A stretch of 64,000 bases of DNA from Bacillus carboniphilus (GCF_020524035.2 NZ_CP129013.1:2345822-2409821), one strand, 5' to 3'. Shown: positions 17,737-26,578, numbered from the stretch's first letter. The notes: generated by a model not told the origin, from the sequence alone. A program made the numbers and translations.

Positions 17737-18342
17737 CTACTTTCGTTTCTTTCTCCTATATATAAAAACAATAAAAACAACTACCAGAATTAGTGAAAAG
17801 TAAATTATTTTTGAGTATGCTTCCATATAAACGATAACTATCTCCCAAGAAGATCCCAAAAAAGCCCCTAAACAAACAAGAACGGTATTCCAAATGAGAG
17901 TGCCTAACGTTGTTAACACTAGAAAAATAACCATATTCATGTTTGACATTCCTGCAGGAATAGAAATGAGACTTCTTATGAGGGGAACAAATCGACAGAA
18001 AAACACTGCCCATGGCCCGTATCGATCAAACCAACTATCTGCTTTGTAAATGTCATTCTTAGTAAGACGTAGGAAGCTGCCCCATCTTTCAATTACTTTC
18101 TCCAATCTCTCTACATCTAACTGCCTCCCCACTCCATAAAGAGCTAACGCTCCAATTACAGATCCTACAGTAGAAGATAACACAACACCTACCACTCCTA
18201 GTTCAGAAGTAGTAGTTATGAATCCTCCAAAAGTTAAAATGACTTCTGAAGGAATAGGAGGGAAAATATTTTCTAGTGCTATTAAAAATAATATACCAAA
18301 ATAGCCGTATTCATTAATGATATTTATTAACCAATTCTCCAT
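17737..18342 (-). CDS. DedA-family membrane protein
   Basis: The protein has 201 residues with several membrane segments and the DedA hallmarks: an E..FPPIPSEVIL re-entrant loop near residue 25-35, GSVIGALALYGVG, FFCRFVPLIRSLISIPAGMSNM with the conserved FxRFxPxxR-S..PAG motif, and a C-terminal helix ending in RRKKRK. DedA proteins are proton-coupled lipid carriers; some Bacillus members (UptA) return undecaprenyl phosphate across the membrane. The closest relatives are probably YngC/YkoX-like, but the exact substrate cannot be told. It is a single gene, with no operon partner within 300 bp. Confidence 0.88.
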   Translation of the reverse strand: MENWLINIINEYGYFGILFLIALENIFPPIPSEVILTFGGFITTTSELGVVGVVLSSTVGSVIGALALYGVGRQLDVERLEKVIERWGSFLRLTKNDIYKADSWFDRYGPWAVFFCRFVPLIRSLISIPAGMSNMNMVIFLVLTTLGTLIWNTVLVCLGAFLGSSWEIVIVYMEAYSKIIYFSLILVVVFIVFIYRRKKRK

Positions 18343-18691
18343 AGTAGGCTCCTCAAAAATTATATTATCTATAATACCCTTCGTATTTTAGAAGCACTAT
18401 TAACTTGAGTCAATTTCACAATTACTTTCTATGAGCTTAAATGCGAATATAACTGAAACTTTAATCTGTTTCATTACAGAAAAAAAGAACATAAATTTAG
18501 GCTTATTTTGTTCGTGATTTTTGTTTTTGAGTTATGAAATTGATTCACTTATTGGTTACAATCTAAAATCTATGACTAGTGTAGTTAGTTTCTTTTTAAG
18601 TGAATTATTAGATGGGCTTCACTGTCCTTCCTTTGAGTACGAAATATAAGGTTCCCCAGTTTTTCTTTCAAAACTACTAGCACCTATTCTA
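18343..18691. other. Non-coding stretch between DedA and CNNM genes
   Basis: No ORF with a ribosome binding site, no hairpin with a T-run and no repeat was recognised. Confidence 0.4.
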
Positions 18692-20002
18692 TTACTGACG
18701 GTTTAGGGATTCTTCTTTTGTTAATTTTTGAATCTCAACCAGTTTAATTTGATGTGCATTCTTAACAGCAACTTTAAATTCATATTCGTCTATTACAACA
18801 GATTCCCCTTCTTGTATACTATAATTTTGCATCATTATCCAGCCACTAATGGTATCTACATTCTCAGAACTAATGTCTAATCCGAACAAATCATTTACTT
18901 CTTCAATTAACATTTTGCCATCAACAATTTTATGCTGTTCACTTAAATGACGAACAGATGGTTGTTCATCCTCATCATATTCATCACGGATTTCTCCCAC
19001 TATTTCTTCTAAAATGTCTTCTAATGTGACAATCCCAGATGTACCTCCGTATTCATCATAAAGTACCGCGAGAGGAATTTGTTTTTTTTGCATTTCTACA
19101 AGCAAATCATGAATTAAGATTGTTTCTATTACTTCTATGACAGGACGAATATAGGATTGCTCATCATTCCTAACCCCCTGCACAAAAGGAATAATTAAAT
19201 CTTTGAGATTAATCATACCAATAATGTCATCTTTATCTGTGCCAAAAACAGGGTATCTTGTATATTTTTCCTTTCCAATAACCGCCATCTTTGTTTCAAA
19301 GGTATCGTCAACATATAGCCCCACAACTTCTGTTCTAGGTACCATTATTTCTTTAGCAGTACGATTGTCAAATTCAAATATGTTCTCTACATATTTATAT
19401 TCTGATTGATTAATTTGACCACTTTTATAACTATCGGATAAAATTAAACGAACTCTTCTTCTGAGTGTACAACTTCATGTTCTGACGCTGGCTTCATCCC
19501 AAACAGTCCAACTAATAAACGGGCTGATCCATTTAAAATCCAGATAAACGGATATGCCAACTTATAAAACCAAATTAGTGGCTGAGCAAATAATAATACA
19601 ACTCGCTCTGCTTTTTGAATAGCAACAGTTTTCGGTGCTAGTTCCCCCACAACTACGTGTAAAAATGTAACAAACGAAAATGCAAGAATAAACGAAACTG
19701 TGCTCGCTGCTGAATTAGAAAAATTCCAGCTTTTAAATAATGGCTCTAACAAATGATGTACCGTAGGTTCCCCAAGCCATCCCAGTCCAAGTGCTGTTAC
19801 CGTAATACCAAGTTGACATGCCGATAAATACTCGTCTAAGTTTGATACTACTTTTTTAGCTGCCAGTGAACCACGTCTTTTTTTCTGCAACAAGTTGATC
19901 AATACGTGTACCTCTAACTTTTACCATGGAAAATTCAGATGCCACGAAAAATCCTGTAAGTCCAATTAAAACCGCAATTAAAATTAAATTAAATATCTCC
20001 AA
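18692..20002 (-). CDS. CNNM/HlyC-type transporter with CBS domains, two apparent frameshifts
   Basis: Read across two one-base shifts, one gene runs from a TTG at 20002 to the stop at 18692, about 436 residues. The N-terminal DUF21/CNNM membrane domain shows [26 protein letters not shown], then [18 protein letters not shown] and [14 protein letters not shown]. Next come two CBS domains ([14 protein letters not shown]..., then [20 protein letters not shown]) and a C-terminal CorC/HlyC domain. Family members are Mg/Co efflux-type transporters (YhdP, YqhB, YrkA), often miscalled hemolysins. One shift is in a T7 run at 19878-19884, the other near 19450 where one base of EELRLILSD is missing. Both look like read errors. 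Confidence 0.85.
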
Positions 20003-20008
20003 ATAATA

Positions 20009-20041
20009 CTCTTAGTTCGTTGAACTAAGAGCTTCACCTCC
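20009..20041 (-). promoter_or_regulatory. Perfect hairpin between ribosome binding site and TTG start of the CNNM gene
   Basis: A strong GGAGG (20037-20041) is separated from the TTG start (20002) by a perfect 10-bp inverted repeat with a 3-nt loop (20009-20018 with 20022-20031). Unfolded, the spacing is over 30 nt. Folded, about 11 nt remain, a near-normal RBS distance. An in-frame stop just upstream of the TTG excludes a longer N-terminus. Confidence 0.5.
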
Positions 20042-20363
20042 TGTAAAACTATATATATTTAAATTTTCTCATTACCCGCATCAATTTCATAACTCGAAAA
20101 ATAAACAAAAACACGAACGATATATTCAAATAAGTGTATCTATGTTCTTATTTTCCATAATAAAATTGATTCATATTAATTACTTGTCAGTCAAAAGTTT
20201 GACACTATACATAACGCAACCTTTGCAATAATATAATTAATAAGAGACATTTCTTCTCCTGCCTCTTACTTTTTATTATACTTTATCTATGAACTTACGG
20301 TAAAGTTCGTCCGCTATCTCATGTATAGATACAATATTCTGCAGTGCTTATAACAAAAGTTTT
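20042..20363. other. Non-coding stretch upstream of the CNNM gene
   Basis: It probably holds the CNNM promoter on the minus strand. No riboswitch, terminator or ORF was recognised. Confidence 0.35.
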
Positions 20364-20779
20364 TTATTTTTGAGTAGGATACGGTTTTCCTGCTTCACGA
20401 TAGGCACTCTTCTTTTCTTCATCAGTAAAATCTCCAACTTCAAATAAAGCATCAATTACTGCTTCTGACTGATATTCTTTTATAGATTTTACAAGTTTTT
20501 TGAAGATATTTTGTTTAAGTTCATTTTTCCCTTTACTTTCTGCTTCTCGACGTATTTTTTCTAATTCTCTTGCCACGACAGACATATTTTGAAAAACATC
20601 CCATATTTTTCTTCCGCATCTTTACTTAAGAATCCACTTACCAATACGTAAATCATCCCTGATAACTGAGCTTTCAACGAATGATCAGGTAATTCCTGAA
20701 AGCTTTTAATAATATAATAGGCGTCGTTTCCAATATCTTGTTTTTTCTTATTATACAAAGGAACATAAACTAATTCCAT
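20364..20779 (-). pseudogene. Unrecognised soluble protein, frameshifted or fragmentary
   Basis: Two frames, 20561-20779 (from MELVYVPLYNKKKQDIG) and 20364-20585 (ending REAGKPYPTQK), join into one protein of about 138 residues if one base is corrected in the A5 run near 20605, giving EEKxWDVFQNMSVVAREL. The C-terminal half is charged and helical (ELEKIRREAESKGKNELKQ), reminiscent of the tails of Rpn/PD-(D/E)XK transposase-like nucleases, but no catalytic motif is visible. The N-terminus may be missing, since the frame just upstream reads MLKKEWN and then stops. Function unknown. Confidence 0.4.
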
Positions 20780-20924
20780 TCTTTCTTTAGCATTTTAAAT
20801 TGTCCCTGAATCTTTCCTTATCTTATCTAATATTTTTTGGTAGTTTTTCTTATTATATTACATCTCAAAGATGATGTTATTAATTAATCACTAAAAAGCA
20901 ACAACATTTTGAAAAAACAAAGAT

Positions 20925-20969
20925 GCTGACAATAAATGCTCTAGAGGATGAACATTTAATATTGTCAGC
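20925..20969. repeat. Isolated hairpin with 10-bp perfect arms
   Basis: GCTGACAATA (from 20925) pairs with TATTGTCAGC (ending 20969), and inner AAATG/CATTT extend the stem. There is no T-run on either side, so it is not a standard terminator. Confidence 0.5.
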
Positions 20970-21012
20970 TACATTGCGAAGGATTTTGGAGTCAATTTTT
21001 GATTTTTTATAT

Positions 21013-21405
21013 TAAAAGAGGTTGTTCAAAAAGTCCTAGGATGGCCAAGCATTATCGTTAGTCACAGGACGTGGGTGAACTTAGCCTGTGTTCCTTTAAT
21101 TCACCACCTCGTTCTTGTCTAGCTTCAGCCCTTACATCGGAGACGCCTAAAGGATTTAGGTGGATCTACGTTAGTCACAGGACGTGACTGTTCTTAGTAG
21201 ATCTTTAGAAATAGTCAAACATTTAGTGAAGGTAAAGAACACCTTCACGTTATGTTCGCCTTATACTGGTCGGCGATGCACACGATGTGCTAGCATCATC
21301 GTTAGCCGCAGGACGCGGCTGTTCTTAGATGATGGACTTACAAAGAGCTTCAGCTTTTCTATTCAACGTCCCTTTTTCCCTACATTTTGAACATGCACTA
21401 AAAGG
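21013..21405. repeat. TTCAAAAAGT-family repeat carrying three nested hairpin modules
   Basis: The left end GAGGTTGTTCAAAAAGTC and the right end CTACATTTTGAACATGCACT match the repeat at 17483. Inside lie three module copies with the core CGTTAGtCaCAGGACGtGgC (near 21053, 21170 and 21300), each flanked by short inverted repeats such as GATCTAC/GTAGATC and CATCATC/GATGATG. The segment fills the gap downstream of ssb. Confidence 0.65.
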
Positions 21406-21454
21406 ATTACGTGGATAAGAGACATTCAATAAAAAACTTTGGATTACATTTTTA

Positions 21455-21808
21455 TTATTCTGCTAATTCTTTCGAGGATTGTTGATGATTTGGCGAGCTC
21501 ATAAAGCGAACAGATTCAGCGACTACTTCTGTTACGTACACTTTTTTACCTTCCGCATTTTGATAATTGCGTGTTTGAATTCTTCCTGTCACCCCTATAA
21601 CAGATGCTTTTTGACAATAGTTCGCCGTATTTTCAGCCGTTCTCCCCCAAACTGTACAATTCACAAAGTCGCTTTCAATAATACCGGCATGACTGCGGAA
21701 CGATCGACTAACAGCTAAGTTCATATTGACAACAGCTTTCCCTTCGGGGGTATACCTTAAATCAGGGTCTCTCGTCAATCTTCCAACTAATATCACTTCA
21801 TTAATCAA
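21455..21808 (-). CDS. ssbB: Single-stranded DNA-binding protein, SsbB type
   Basis: The protein has 117 residues starting at a TTG (21808) with AGGA 8 nt upstream. A single OB-fold shows INEVILVGRLTRDPDLRYTPEGKAV, FVNCTVWGRTAENTANYC and VGVTGRIQTRNYQN-like motifs. It lacks the long acidic C-terminal tail (DDDLPF) of the essential SsbA. Length and neighbours (ywpF, fabZ, flhP, flhO) match B. subtilis SsbB, which coats incoming single-stranded DNA during transformation. The short C-terminus ends in KELAE. Confidence 0.85.
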   Translation of the reverse strand: MINEVILVGRLTRDPDLRYTPEGKAVVNMNLAVSRSFRSHAGIIESDFVNCTVWGRTAENTANYCQKASVIGVTGRIQTRNYQNAEGKKVYVTEVVAESVRFMSSPNHQQSSKELAE

Positions 21809-21986
21809 ATGATTTTCCTACTGAAAGCATGAACGGACCTTACTTGGACACCACCGTAAATACCGTCTCAGTAGCCCCTCCTTCCTATATAAAAATGGCG
21901 CTTTTCCATACAAATTTTTTTATTATCCCCCTCTCTTATTTGTATAATCTAAGTATATTGGGTAGCATCTCATTTGAAAAACGACG

Positions 21987-22030
21987 AAAATTATATTTTT
22001 TTGTTCTATTTCTTAGGAAAATGGAAAATT
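21987..22030. promoter_or_regulatory. Candidate ComK box upstream of ssbB
   Basis: A perfect AAAA-N5-TTTT dyad (21987-21999) is followed after exactly 18 bp by a second, imperfect dyad (AAAA-N5-AATT, 22018-22030). B. subtilis ComK binds two such AT-boxes spaced 8, 18 or 31 bp apart, and ssbB is a ComK target there. The site is about 180 bp from the ssbB start and also faces ywpF. The region is AT-rich, so chance is possible. Confidence 0.35.
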
Positions 22031-22134
22031 TCCTCTATAGAAAAGAGATATTTCTAAAGGTAATAAAGCAATAATCGACAGTATTTAATTATTTTCAACA
22101 TTTTCTTCCGTATTATCGAGCATATGGAGATATA

Positions 22135-22143
22135 TGTTATAAT
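22135..22143 (+). promoter_or_regulatory. Extended -10 promoter of ywpF
   Basis: TATAAT at 22138-22143 is preceded by ATG in 22134-22136, giving a TGn-type extension. It lies 79 nt upstream of the ywpF start. No good -35 box is visible. Confidence 0.35.
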
Positions 22144-22221
22144 TTTAGGCATAGTGAATAGGGTTATCAGGATTTTTACTTAGTTCTATATTAATTTAAT
22201 GAAGAAAGTGAGGGTTTTTGA

Positions 22222-22671
22222 TTGAAAACATTTAAGCTTGTCGGTCTAAAAACAGTTAGAAAAAACAATGAGAATAGTTTAGAAGAGCTTCCATTAGCAG
22301 ATGGATTAGTCATTAATAAAGAAGATGGTGAAAATTCTTGGATGGTAGAGGCCTTGCTCTCTAAAAATTACCGATATTTTTTTGAAAAAGCTCAACAAAC
22401 TGGGGAAGAAATACGCATTTATGTCACCATCACGAAGAAAAGTAATAAACCAGCTCAAATAATGGCAAAGGTTCAGAAAATCACAACACTCTCCGAACAT
22501 GTCTCTGTACTATTGGAAGGAAGAATGCTTACTGGACGTAATGAAATAGACTCCGAAAAGCTACTAAGCGACTTAATTGTAAAGGGATATGCAGGTGACC
22601 AGTTATTAACTGCTTTTAAGAAGGAATTTAACAATAGAAAGAAACTCCTTACCGTTGAAAATAAAGATTAA
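22222..22671 (+). CDS. ywpF: YwpF-like protein
   Basis: The protein has 149 residues from a TTG at 22222 with GAGGG 8 nt upstream. The N-terminus MKTFKLVGLKTVRKN and the middle (WMVEALLSKNYRYFFEKAQQ, IYVTITKKSNKPA) match my recollection of the YwpF family, found between ssbB and fabZ/flhP in Bacillus. It is a soluble protein of unknown function and is transcribed divergently from ssbB here. No catalytic motif is visible. Confidence 0.7.
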   Translation: MKTFKLVGLKTVRKNNENSLEELPLADGLVINKEDGENSWMVEALLSKNYRYFFEKAQQTGEEIRIYVTITKKSNKPAQIMAKVQKITTLSEHVSVLLEGRMLTGRNEIDSEKLLSDLIVKGYAGDQLLTAFKKEFNNRKKLLTVENKD

Positions 22672-22721
22672 TTGGTTTTCCAATGGGCCGTCACCTTTTA
22701 CATAGAAAGGCTGTGGAACCA

Positions 22722-22919
22722 ATGAGATCACTATCAAAATTTGGAAAAGTAAATTTGTTTATCGGAGTGTTTTTTACTATACTTGGGGGCTTTCTAGTAA
22801 TATCAGAATTGAAAGAAAACTCTTTCAAACTAACTCAAAGTTCAGGGGTTGCGATTATACTAGGCGGCATAGCCATATTAATATCCACTAGTTGGTTGAA
22901 AAAAGATGATGACGACTAG
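22722..22919 (+). CDS. Small two-helix membrane protein
   Basis: The protein has 65 residues from the ATG at 22722. An upstream in-frame ATG at 22683 has no RBS, while 22722 follows GTGGAACCA, which is weak. Two hydrophobic segments (VNLFIGVFFTILGGFLVI and VAIILGGIAILISTSWL) flank a short loop, and the tail KKDDDD is acidic. Family not recognised. It lies about 50 bp after ywpF in the same direction and could be co-transcribed. Confidence 0.5.
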   Translation: MRSLSKFGKVNLFIGVFFTILGGFLVISELKENSFKLTQSSGVAIILGGIAILISTSWLKKDDDD

Positions 22920-23074
22920 ATTTAGGAGAAAGATTGGGTGCTTATTATAAGTTGGTCATGATTAGTTAAAAGGAAAAATGAATGAAAAGTAGAAGAAGGA
23001 CTAGATGAAATCTTCACCAATAAAGAGATATTAAAGTATGCACATAAATACAAATATATAGGGGTGGCGGTTTT

Positions 23075-23794
23075 ATGATTTTACATACAGAAATAGTTGG
23101 AGATGGAGAGACTATTGTTTTTCTTCATACTGGGTTACAGACAGGATTGACTGATTTTGAATCCCAAAGGAACTACTTTTCTCAAAACTATCAGGTAATA
23201 GTTCCTGATTTAAGAGGCCATGGTAAGTCCAGTCATGATGACGTATCTAATTTCTATTATGACTCTGCAAACGACCTTTTAGAAACATTTACCTATTTAA
23301 ACATAGAATCTGCACACATTGTTGGCTGTTCTTTAGGGGCCGTAGTTGGGTTACTTTTTGCTAAAACGAATCCTCAAAAGGTAAAAACGTTAACCCTATC
23401 TGGTTTAACGGCTGAAAAACCTTCAAACTGGGCCGAATTACATCAAGAGTCTGTAAAACACCAATCGGAGCTCGTAAGGAATGATGAAATAGTCACTTAT
23501 TTTAATCAACTTCATGGAGAAGGATGGCAGAGGTTTATCGAAATGGGGAAAGACGAGAACTTCTATCCTTTTGATGAAACTAGGGATCTAACAAACTTAC
23601 AGATGACTACCTTATTTATGGTTGGAGAAGGTCTAGAAAGTGAGAGAATAGGAGCAATTCTTTATCCAAAATTGAATAAAAACGTCCATGTCTCTATCAT
23701 CCCTTTTGCCTCGCATTTAGTTCATACAGAGCAACCTGAACTGTACACCAATGTACTTGAGGCTTTTCTCGACTCTAATATGAAAACCGGATGA
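23075..23794 (+). CDS. Alpha/beta hydrolase
   Basis: The protein has 239 residues with a good RBS (GGGGTGG, 9 nt). The alpha/beta-hydrolase fold shows TIVFLHTGLQTG (oxyanion region), VIVPDLRGHGKSS, the nucleophile elbow GCSLGA with S86, and the C-terminal His in FASHLVHTEQPE (H214 or H217). The usual acidic residue after strand 6 is not an obvious Asp; FMVGEGLESER may provide Glu. The substrate cannot be predicted. It is likely an esterase- or lactonase-like cytoplasmic enzyme, with a small membrane protein directly downstream. Confidence 0.8.
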   Translation: MILHTEIVGDGETIVFLHTGLQTGLTDFESQRNYFSQNYQVIVPDLRGHGKSSHDDVSNFYYDSANDLLETFTYLNIESAHIVGCSLGAVVGLLFAKTNPQKVKTLTLSGLTAEKPSNWAELHQESVKHQSELVRNDEIVTYFNQLHGEGWQRFIEMGKDENFYPFDETRDLTNLQMTTLFMVGEGLESERIGAILYPKLNKNVHVSIIPFASHLVHTEQPELYTNVLEAFLDSNMKTG

Positions 23795-23853
23795 AATAAC
23801 ATTTCCATTTTGGAAGGAGGGATATTATCAAAAAATATGGATTTATCTCGATT

Positions 23854-24090
23854 TTGATCTTCTTAATGTCCTTGTTGGTTTATGCTAGTGAATTCTTTAC
23901 TGATGAGGATCTATTTCCAGGTCCTTTGTTAATGTTTTCAGTGACAATTTTACCTGTTATTGGTTTAGTTGCCTCTCTAAAAAGTAAAGGAATCATAAAA
24001 GTCATTGGTATTATTGGAAATTCTTTTATTCTTGTTTGGGCAGTCATTCTCCCAACCATCGTAACCACATTTTTTTGGAATCAACCGTAA
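23854..24090 (+). CDS. Small three-helix membrane protein, possibly starting at ATT/ATC 30 nt upstream
   Basis: From a TTG at 23854 the protein has 78 residues with three hydrophobic segments. The frame is open upstream (IIKKYGFISI...), and a strong AAGGAGG at 23814-23820 sits just before in-frame ATT (23824) and ATC (23827) codons. The true start is therefore probably a rare ATT/ATC codon or a mutated ATG. Family not recognised. It is likely co-transcribed with the hydrolase 60 bp before it. Confidence 0.5.
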   Translation: MIFLMSLLVYASEFFTDEDLFPGPLLMFSVTILPVIGLVASLKSKGIIKVIGIIGNSFILVWAVILPTIVTTFFWNQP

Positions 24091-24181
24091 ACTATATATA
24101 GATAAAATTTTTTTTTAAACAAAGTACAGTCTCTTCATATACAGAATTGGATCATATGTATTTATTCTATCTTTTTTTCCC

Positions 24182-24215
24182 AAAAAAAGAATGGCAAGAG
24201 CCTTTTCACCATTCT
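24182..24215 (-). terminator. Terminator of fabZ
   Basis: AGAATGG and CCATTCT form a 7-bp stem with a 14-nt loop, followed on the minus strand by seven T residues. It lies directly after the fabZ stop. Confidence 0.75.
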
Positions 24216-24218
24216 CCT

Positions 24219-24647
24219 CTATACATCTTTTAAGGCAAACGTTATTTCGGCTTCACAGGCCACTTCTCCGTTCACTGTGGCAGTTCCTTTTCCTTTACCT
24301 ATAGCGCCTCTTGCTCGTGTAATTTCCACTTCTAAACGTAGTTGATCTCCCGGCTTGACCTCTCGTTTAAAACGACAGTTGTCGATTCCAGCAAAAAAGC
24401 CAATTTTCCCTTTGTTTTCATCCTTTTTCAACATGACCACTGCTCCAACTTGAGCGAGTGCTTCAACCATTAATACTCCTGGCATAACGGGATATTCAGG
24501 GAAATGTCCTGGGAAAAAGGGTTCATTCATTGTCACATTTTTAATACCAACCGCTTTTTTTCCTTCTTCAAATTCGATTATTTGATCTACCAATAAAAAA
24601 GGATAACGATGAGGAATAATCTCTTTAATTTGTTGTATATCGAACAT
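24219..24647 (-). CDS. fabZ: (3R)-hydroxyacyl-ACP dehydratase FabZ
   Basis: The protein has 142 residues, the usual FabZ length. It removes water from 3-hydroxyacyl-ACP in type II fatty acid synthesis in the cytoplasm. The hotdog-fold signature [12 protein letters not shown] is followed by [23 protein letters not shown], which contains catalytic H48 and E62. It is the last gene of a run flhO-flhP-EpuA-fabZ in one direction, with its own terminator. B. subtilis has it (ywpB) at the same place. Confidence 0.96.
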   Translation of the reverse strand: MFDIQQIKEIIPHRYPFLLVDQIIEFEEGKKAVGIKNVTMNEPFFPGHFPEYPVMPGVLMVEALAQVGAVVMLKKDENKGKIGFFAGIDNCRFKREVKPGDQLRLEVEITRARGAIGKGKGTATVNGEVACEAEITFALKDV

Positions 24648-24659
24648 TTTTTACCACCT

Positions 24660-24938
24660 TTACTCATCCGTTTCTTTTTGAACTAAATCTACGATATGCC
24701 GCCATGTAGAAGCTTTAAAAACATTTTTAGGTTCACCATCACCGATTACACCGTATCCAATCATTGCCCCAGTAACGGCGGCAAGCGCCATGAATACAAG
24801 AACGAGAACGATTCGAAACCAAATCGGGATGAGACGGATACGAATTCTTTTTGGTTTTTTCTTTTTATTCGTCTTCGTCTTCTCTTTTCGTTTAACTCGT
24901 GTATCATTCTTTTCTTTCGTAATTGGTTCAGCCACCAT
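24660..24938 (-). CDS. EpuA-family small membrane protein
   Basis: The protein has 92 residues. A very basic N-terminal half (KRKEKTKTNKKKKPKRIRIR) is followed by a single membrane helix (IVLVLVFMALAAVTGAMIGY) and the conserved end VIGDGEP...WRHIVDLVQ. This matches the EpuA family (PF11772), often annotated as 'DNA-directed RNA polymerase subunit beta' although it is not a polymerase subunit. Function unknown. It sits between flhP (18 bp) and fabZ (12 bp), so it is very probably co-transcribed. Confidence 0.75.
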   Translation of the reverse strand: MVAEPITKEKNDTRVKRKEKTKTNKKKKPKRIRIRLIPIWFRIVLVLVFMALAAVTGAMIGYGVIGDGEPKNVFKASTWRHIVDLVQKETDE

Positions 24939-24956
24939 ATTTAAAACTCCTTCTTA

Positions 24957-25754
24957 CTATCTCACCGAATTTATTAGCCCTAACATTTGGTCACCTATTG
25001 TAATGGATTTTGCATTGAGCTGGTATGCTCGTTGAGTGACCATCATATCTGTCATTTCTTTTGTCATATCAACATTTGAGCTTTCGAGAGCTCCTGGTTG
25101 AACTTTCACTTCGTTTCTCTCTAAATAGGTTACCACATTTATAATCTCTTGGTCACCTATATTTTTTAAGGAATATAGATTATTTCCTTCCTTTGTCAGT
25201 AGTTGTGGCTGATCCAATTGTACGATTCCTAACTGATTTTGCAGGTCATTTTCAGATACGATAGTCCCCTGTTCTGTAATCGTGAGCCCATGATTATTTT
25301 CATCAATGATGATAGGATTGTTGTCATCTCCTAGTACAGGGTGCCCATTTGCAGTCGCTAACATAAATTGATTATTCTTTGTTTCAGAAAGATAAAGCGA
25401 CCCATCTCGCGTATAGTGCACCTCACCATCCACCAAAACTTGCAAAAAATGTTCTGGAGATGTAAAAGCAAAATCTAGTTCTCTTCCTGTCATCTTCAAG
25501 GATCCTTGCTGAAAATTCAGTTGACTTATCGCCTTTGCTCCAACACCAGAACGAATTCCATATTCGGTCATTCGCCCTACTTCTTCACTTTCCTCTGGTC
25601 CATTATTCATTTGTTGTCTAACAAGTTCAGAAAAAGTAGTAGTTGTACTTTTGTACCCATTTGTATCGGTATTCGCTAAATTGTTACTTATTGAATCTAA
25701 TTGCGTTTGAAGTTGTCCCATCGTATTTGTTGCGGTAATCATTGACCTAAGCAT
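24957..25754 (-). CDS. flhP: Flagellar hook-basal body protein FlhP
   Basis: The protein has 265 residues and is FlgG/FlgF-like: the N-terminal rod motif LDSISNNLANTDTNGYKS, a central beta region (VHYTRDGSLYLSE, ITEQGTIVSENDLQ), and the C-terminal rod motif GALESSNVDMTKEMTDMMVTQRAYQLNAK. B. subtilis FlhP forms part of the distal rod. It overlaps nothing and follows flhO by 11 bp, so the two are co-translated from one message. Confidence 0.93.
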   Translation of the reverse strand: MLRSMITATNTMGQLQTQLDSISNNLANTDTNGYKSTTTTFSELVRQQMNNGPEESEEVGRMTEYGIRSGVGAKAISQLNFQQGSLKMTGRELDFAFTSPEHFLQVLVDGEVHYTRDGSLYLSETKNNQFMLATANGHPVLGDDNNPIIIDENNHGLTITEQGTIVSENDLQNQLGIVQLDQPQLLTKEGNNLYSLKNIGDQEIINVVTYLERNEVKVQPGALESSNVDMTKEMTDMMVTQRAYQLNAKSITIGDQMLGLINSVR

Positions 25755-25765
25755 TTAGCTTCCCC

Positions 25766-26578
25766 CTATCTTAACCGACCAATTTCATTTACTGCCTTAT
25801 CCATGCTTTTATCGTAAGCTTGTACTACCTTTTGATTGGCCTCAAACGTTCGGTACGCTGTTAACATTTCAGTATAAGATGTTTGAACATCAACATTCGA
25901 CCCTTCTATGAAACCTTGATTCAATGTGTAGCTTACGTCTGCAACATTAGCTAAAGGTAAAGTTTCCTCATTATTTATACGATATAAATCATTACCTTCC
26001 TTTACTAAAGTCGATTCATCCTCTGCAACATAAACTCCGATACTTCCTACCTCTTGACCATTCACTATAATTTGCCCATTTGTATTTATTTGATAATCAT
26101 GATTTTGAATGACCAATTCGTTTCCTTCAGATGAAAGGACAGCACTATTATGTAACGTTAAAACACCTTGATCATTAATAGTAAAGTTCCCATTTCTCGT
26201 ATATTTAATATCCCCTTGTTCATCCTTAACGGCAAACAATAATACTCCTTGCTCCATATTGTCTTGCATAATAGCAACATCACTCTTTATGCTAGTTTCT
26301 CTCAAATCCCCTTGTACAAAAGAAGGAATAAATTCTTGTACATAAACACCTGTATTGAGGTTTCCAATTGGCTTGCGAGTAGTATATTTCATCGAGGAAT
26401 CAGCAGGAAGTTCTTCAGATTTATTGAGTGATATGAGCATTTCTGGAAAGGATCGCATGGTGGATTGATCTGCTTTATAACCAGTTGTATTAGCGTTGGC
26501 AATATTATTCGAGAGCATTTCCGTTCTCCTTTGCTGCGCTAACATTCCTGAAGTTGCTGTGTAAAAGCCACGAAACAT
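25766..26578 (-). CDS. flhO: Flagellar hook-basal body protein FlhO
   Basis: The protein has 270 residues from the ATG at 26578, which has AAGGAGG 8 nt upstream; a longer in-frame version from 26620 has no RBS. It is a FlgG-family rod protein with FYTATSGMLAQQRRTEMLSNN and NIANANTTGYKADQ at the N-terminus and GFIEGSNVDVQTSYTEM and YRTFEANQKVVQAYD at the C-terminus. With flhP it forms the pair that follows mbl in Bacillus. Confidence 0.93.
   Translation of the reverse strand: MFRGFYTATSGMLAQQRRTEMLSNNIANANTTGYKADQSTMRSFPEMLISLNKSEELPADSSMKYTTRKPIGNLNTGVYVQEFIPSFVQGDLRETSIKSDVAIMQDNMEQGVLLFAVKDEQGDIKYTRNGNFTINDQGVLTLHNSAVLSSEGNELVIQNHDYQINTNGQIIVNGQEVGSIGVYVAEDESTLVKEGNDLYRINNEETLPLANVADVSYTLNQGFIEGSNVDVQTSYTEMLTAYRTFEANQKVVQAYDKSMDKAVNEIGRLR

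Noticed and set aside
17481..17780. Minus-strand ORF of 99 residues over the repeat at 17483
   Set aside because: It is composed of repeat sequence and the end of the DedA gene in another frame; no ribosome binding site or plausible domain.
18692..19902. Annotation as a hemolysin
   Set aside because: The domain order DUF21-CBS-CBS-CorC is that of CNNM metal transporters; there is no toxin domain.
24660..24938. Annotation as RNA polymerase beta subunit
   Set aside because: The protein is 92 residues with a basic N-terminus and one membrane helix; it has no RpoB domain. EpuA-family naming is used instead.
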